Shown here: piece by piece, positions 59,829 to 60,671 of the stretch
Numbering within the stretch: position 1 is the stretch's first letter
Layout: the number at the start of each line of letters is the position of its first letter
Notes under the pieces: model-generated
Database searches by the model: none
Told to the model about the DNA's origin: nothing
The model's input: only the letters and a program-made list of their open reading frames with translations
DNA from: Halomonas sp.
GTDB taxonomy: Bacteria; Pseudomonadota; Gammaproteobacteria; Pseudomonadales; Halomonadaceae
Assembly: GCF_007692655.1 (NCBI RefSeq)
Contig: NZ_REBQ01000111.1
Coordinates: 1 to 60,671, forward strand
Direction of reading: 5' to 3'
DNA: 60,671 nucleotides
Program-made: the position numbers and the translations under genes

Positions 59829-60671
59829 ATGAGTACAGCAAGCCAATCGTCGGAAGCTAACCTGCTGCCGCTGATCGTTGAACCGGAACAACTGCTGGAA
59901 CACTTAGCTGATCCGCAGCTATTGATTATCGATGTACCGGTCAACGGAGACAGCTATCGCCAGGGCCATGTACCGGGTGCTATTTTCCTCGATTTTCGCT
60001 ATCTAATGCGCGGTGATGGGCCGGTGCCCAACGATGTTCCCAGCGTCGAGGCGTTATCACGGCTCTTCAGCGCCTTGGGGTTGACGCGTGACACCCATGT
60101 GGTGGCTTACGATGACGAAGGCGGCGGCTGGGCAGCACGGCTGCTGTGGACACTGGATCTCATTGGCCATACGCGCTACTCCTACCTTAACGGGGGCATT
60201 CATGCATGGCGCGATGAAGGCCTTGAAGAGAGCGGCGAGCCCACGGCACCTACCCCCAGCGATTATCACGCCGAGATTCTCAACCCCCAGACGCTGATCA
60301 CGGTCGACGAGCTCAAAGAGAAGCTCGATGATAAGCAGTTTGCGATCTGGGATGCGCGCTCCAAAGATGAGTACGATGGCGTACGTGGCAACAACAAGTA
60401 TTTGGGCCGCATACCGGGTGCCGTCAATATGGATTGGCTTAACGCCATGGATCGCAATCGCGCCCTGCGCATACGCGATTACGCTGAACTTATTACCGAA
60501 TTGGGCGCATTAGGCCTGACGCCGGATATGGAAATCGCCACCCATTGCCAGAGCCACCACCGCAGCAGTTTTACCTGGCTGGTCGGCAAGGCATTGGGCT
60601 TTAATATGCGTGGCTACGCGGGCTCCTGGAGCGAGTGGGGCAACCGCGACGACACGCCGATTGAGAAGTAA
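59829..60671 (+). CDS. rhdA: Thiosulfate sulfurtransferase, RhdA-type
   Basis: Two-domain rhodanese moving sulfur from thiosulfate to cyanide or other acceptors. The C-terminal domain carries the active loop HCQSHHRSS (Cys 240), close to the HCQTHHRS loop of Azotobacter RhdA; the N-terminal domain has Asp-Asp-Glu where a cysteine would be (AYDDEGGGWAARL) and is structural. The start at 59829 has AAGGAG 6 bases upstream. 280 residues; the stop codon is the last three bases of the window, so the gene is complete. It follows rsgA by 38 bases. The orn-rsgA-rhdA order recalls Pseudomonas. Confidence 0.94.
   Translation: MSTASQSSEANLLPLIVEPEQLLEHLADPQLLIIDVPVNGDSYRQGHVPGAIFLDFRYLMRGDGPVPNDVPSVEALSRLFSALGLTRDTHVVAYDDEGGGWAARLLWTLDLIGHTRYSYLNGGIHAWRDEGLEESGEPTAPTPSDYHAEILNPQTLITVDELKEKLDDKQFAIWDARSKDEYDGVRGNNKYLGRIPGAVNMDWLNAMDRNRALRIRDYAELITELGALGLTPDMEIATHCQSHHRSSFTWLVGKALGFNMRGYAGSWSEWGNRDDTPIEK

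Overview
The window is a gap-free stretch of bacterial core chromosome. Gene content and order fit a gammaproteobacterium close to Halomonadaceae or Pseudomonadaceae (inference). The supporting blocks are mlaFEDCB-ibaG-murA-hisG-hisD, kdsD-kdsC-lptCAB-rpoN-hpf-ptsN-rapZ-ptsO, mreBCD-yhdE-rng-yhdP-tldD, and nnrD-tsaE-amiB-mutL-miaA-hfq-hflX-hflK-hflC-hisZ-purA. A short HisG with a separate HisZ, a full gatCAB operon, and many Asp/Glu-rich tails (Orn, HtpG linker, an acidic lipoprotein) favour a moderately halophilic Halomonas-like organism. I recognise 57 of 58 protein genes to family level; the exception is an acidic lipoprotein. I saw no rRNA, tRNA, CRISPR array, prophage or insertion sequence, and no gene-free stretch longer than 300 bases.

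Layout. 1-6938 (minus strand): outer-membrane lipid asymmetry operon mlaFEDCB, the BolA-like ibaG, murA, then hisG and hisD. 7214-14468 (plus strand): Kdo synthesis (kdsD, kdsC), LPS export (lptC, lptA, lptB), sigma-54 (rpoN), ribosome hibernation (hpf) and nitrogen PTS/RapZ control (ptsN, rapZ, ptsO). 14483-26475 (mostly minus): pmbA, darP (plus), tldD, yhdP, rng, yhdE and mreDCB. 26705-30018 (plus): gatCAB. 30070-34223 (minus): sixA, gpsA, htpG and a DUF1232 membrane protein. 34372-43332 (mixed): slt, a LysE-type exporter, a cold-shock protein, the acidic lipoprotein, a YegS-type lipid kinase, pepN, yajQ and cobO. 43459-56712 (minus): purA, hisZ, hflCKX, hfq, miaA, mutL, amiB, tsaE and nnrD. 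56866-60671: queG (plus), orn (minus), rsgA (plus) and a RhdA-like sulfurtransferase (plus), which ends exactly at the window edge.

Functional themes. Much of the window builds or maintains the envelope: Mla, Kds/Lpt, MurA, MreBCD, Slt, AmiB and YhdP. A second theme is RNA and translation quality control: Hfq, HPF, DarP, RsgA, RNase G, Orn, MiaA, QueG, TsaE and GatCAB. HflKC, HtpG, TldD/PmbA and PepN cover proteostasis.

No undescribed multi-gene system is visible. The items most worth a second look are small: a textbook -24/-12 (sigma-54) promoter match in front of rpoN itself; a full-consensus sigma-32 promoter for htpG; two intergenic 16-bp tandem arrays of related sequence 13 kb apart, plus other short repeats in spacers of the same region; an acidic lipoprotein with an exact 70-residue-period duplication; and a 14-bp perfect inverted repeat whose loop holds the stop codon of the LysE-type gene.
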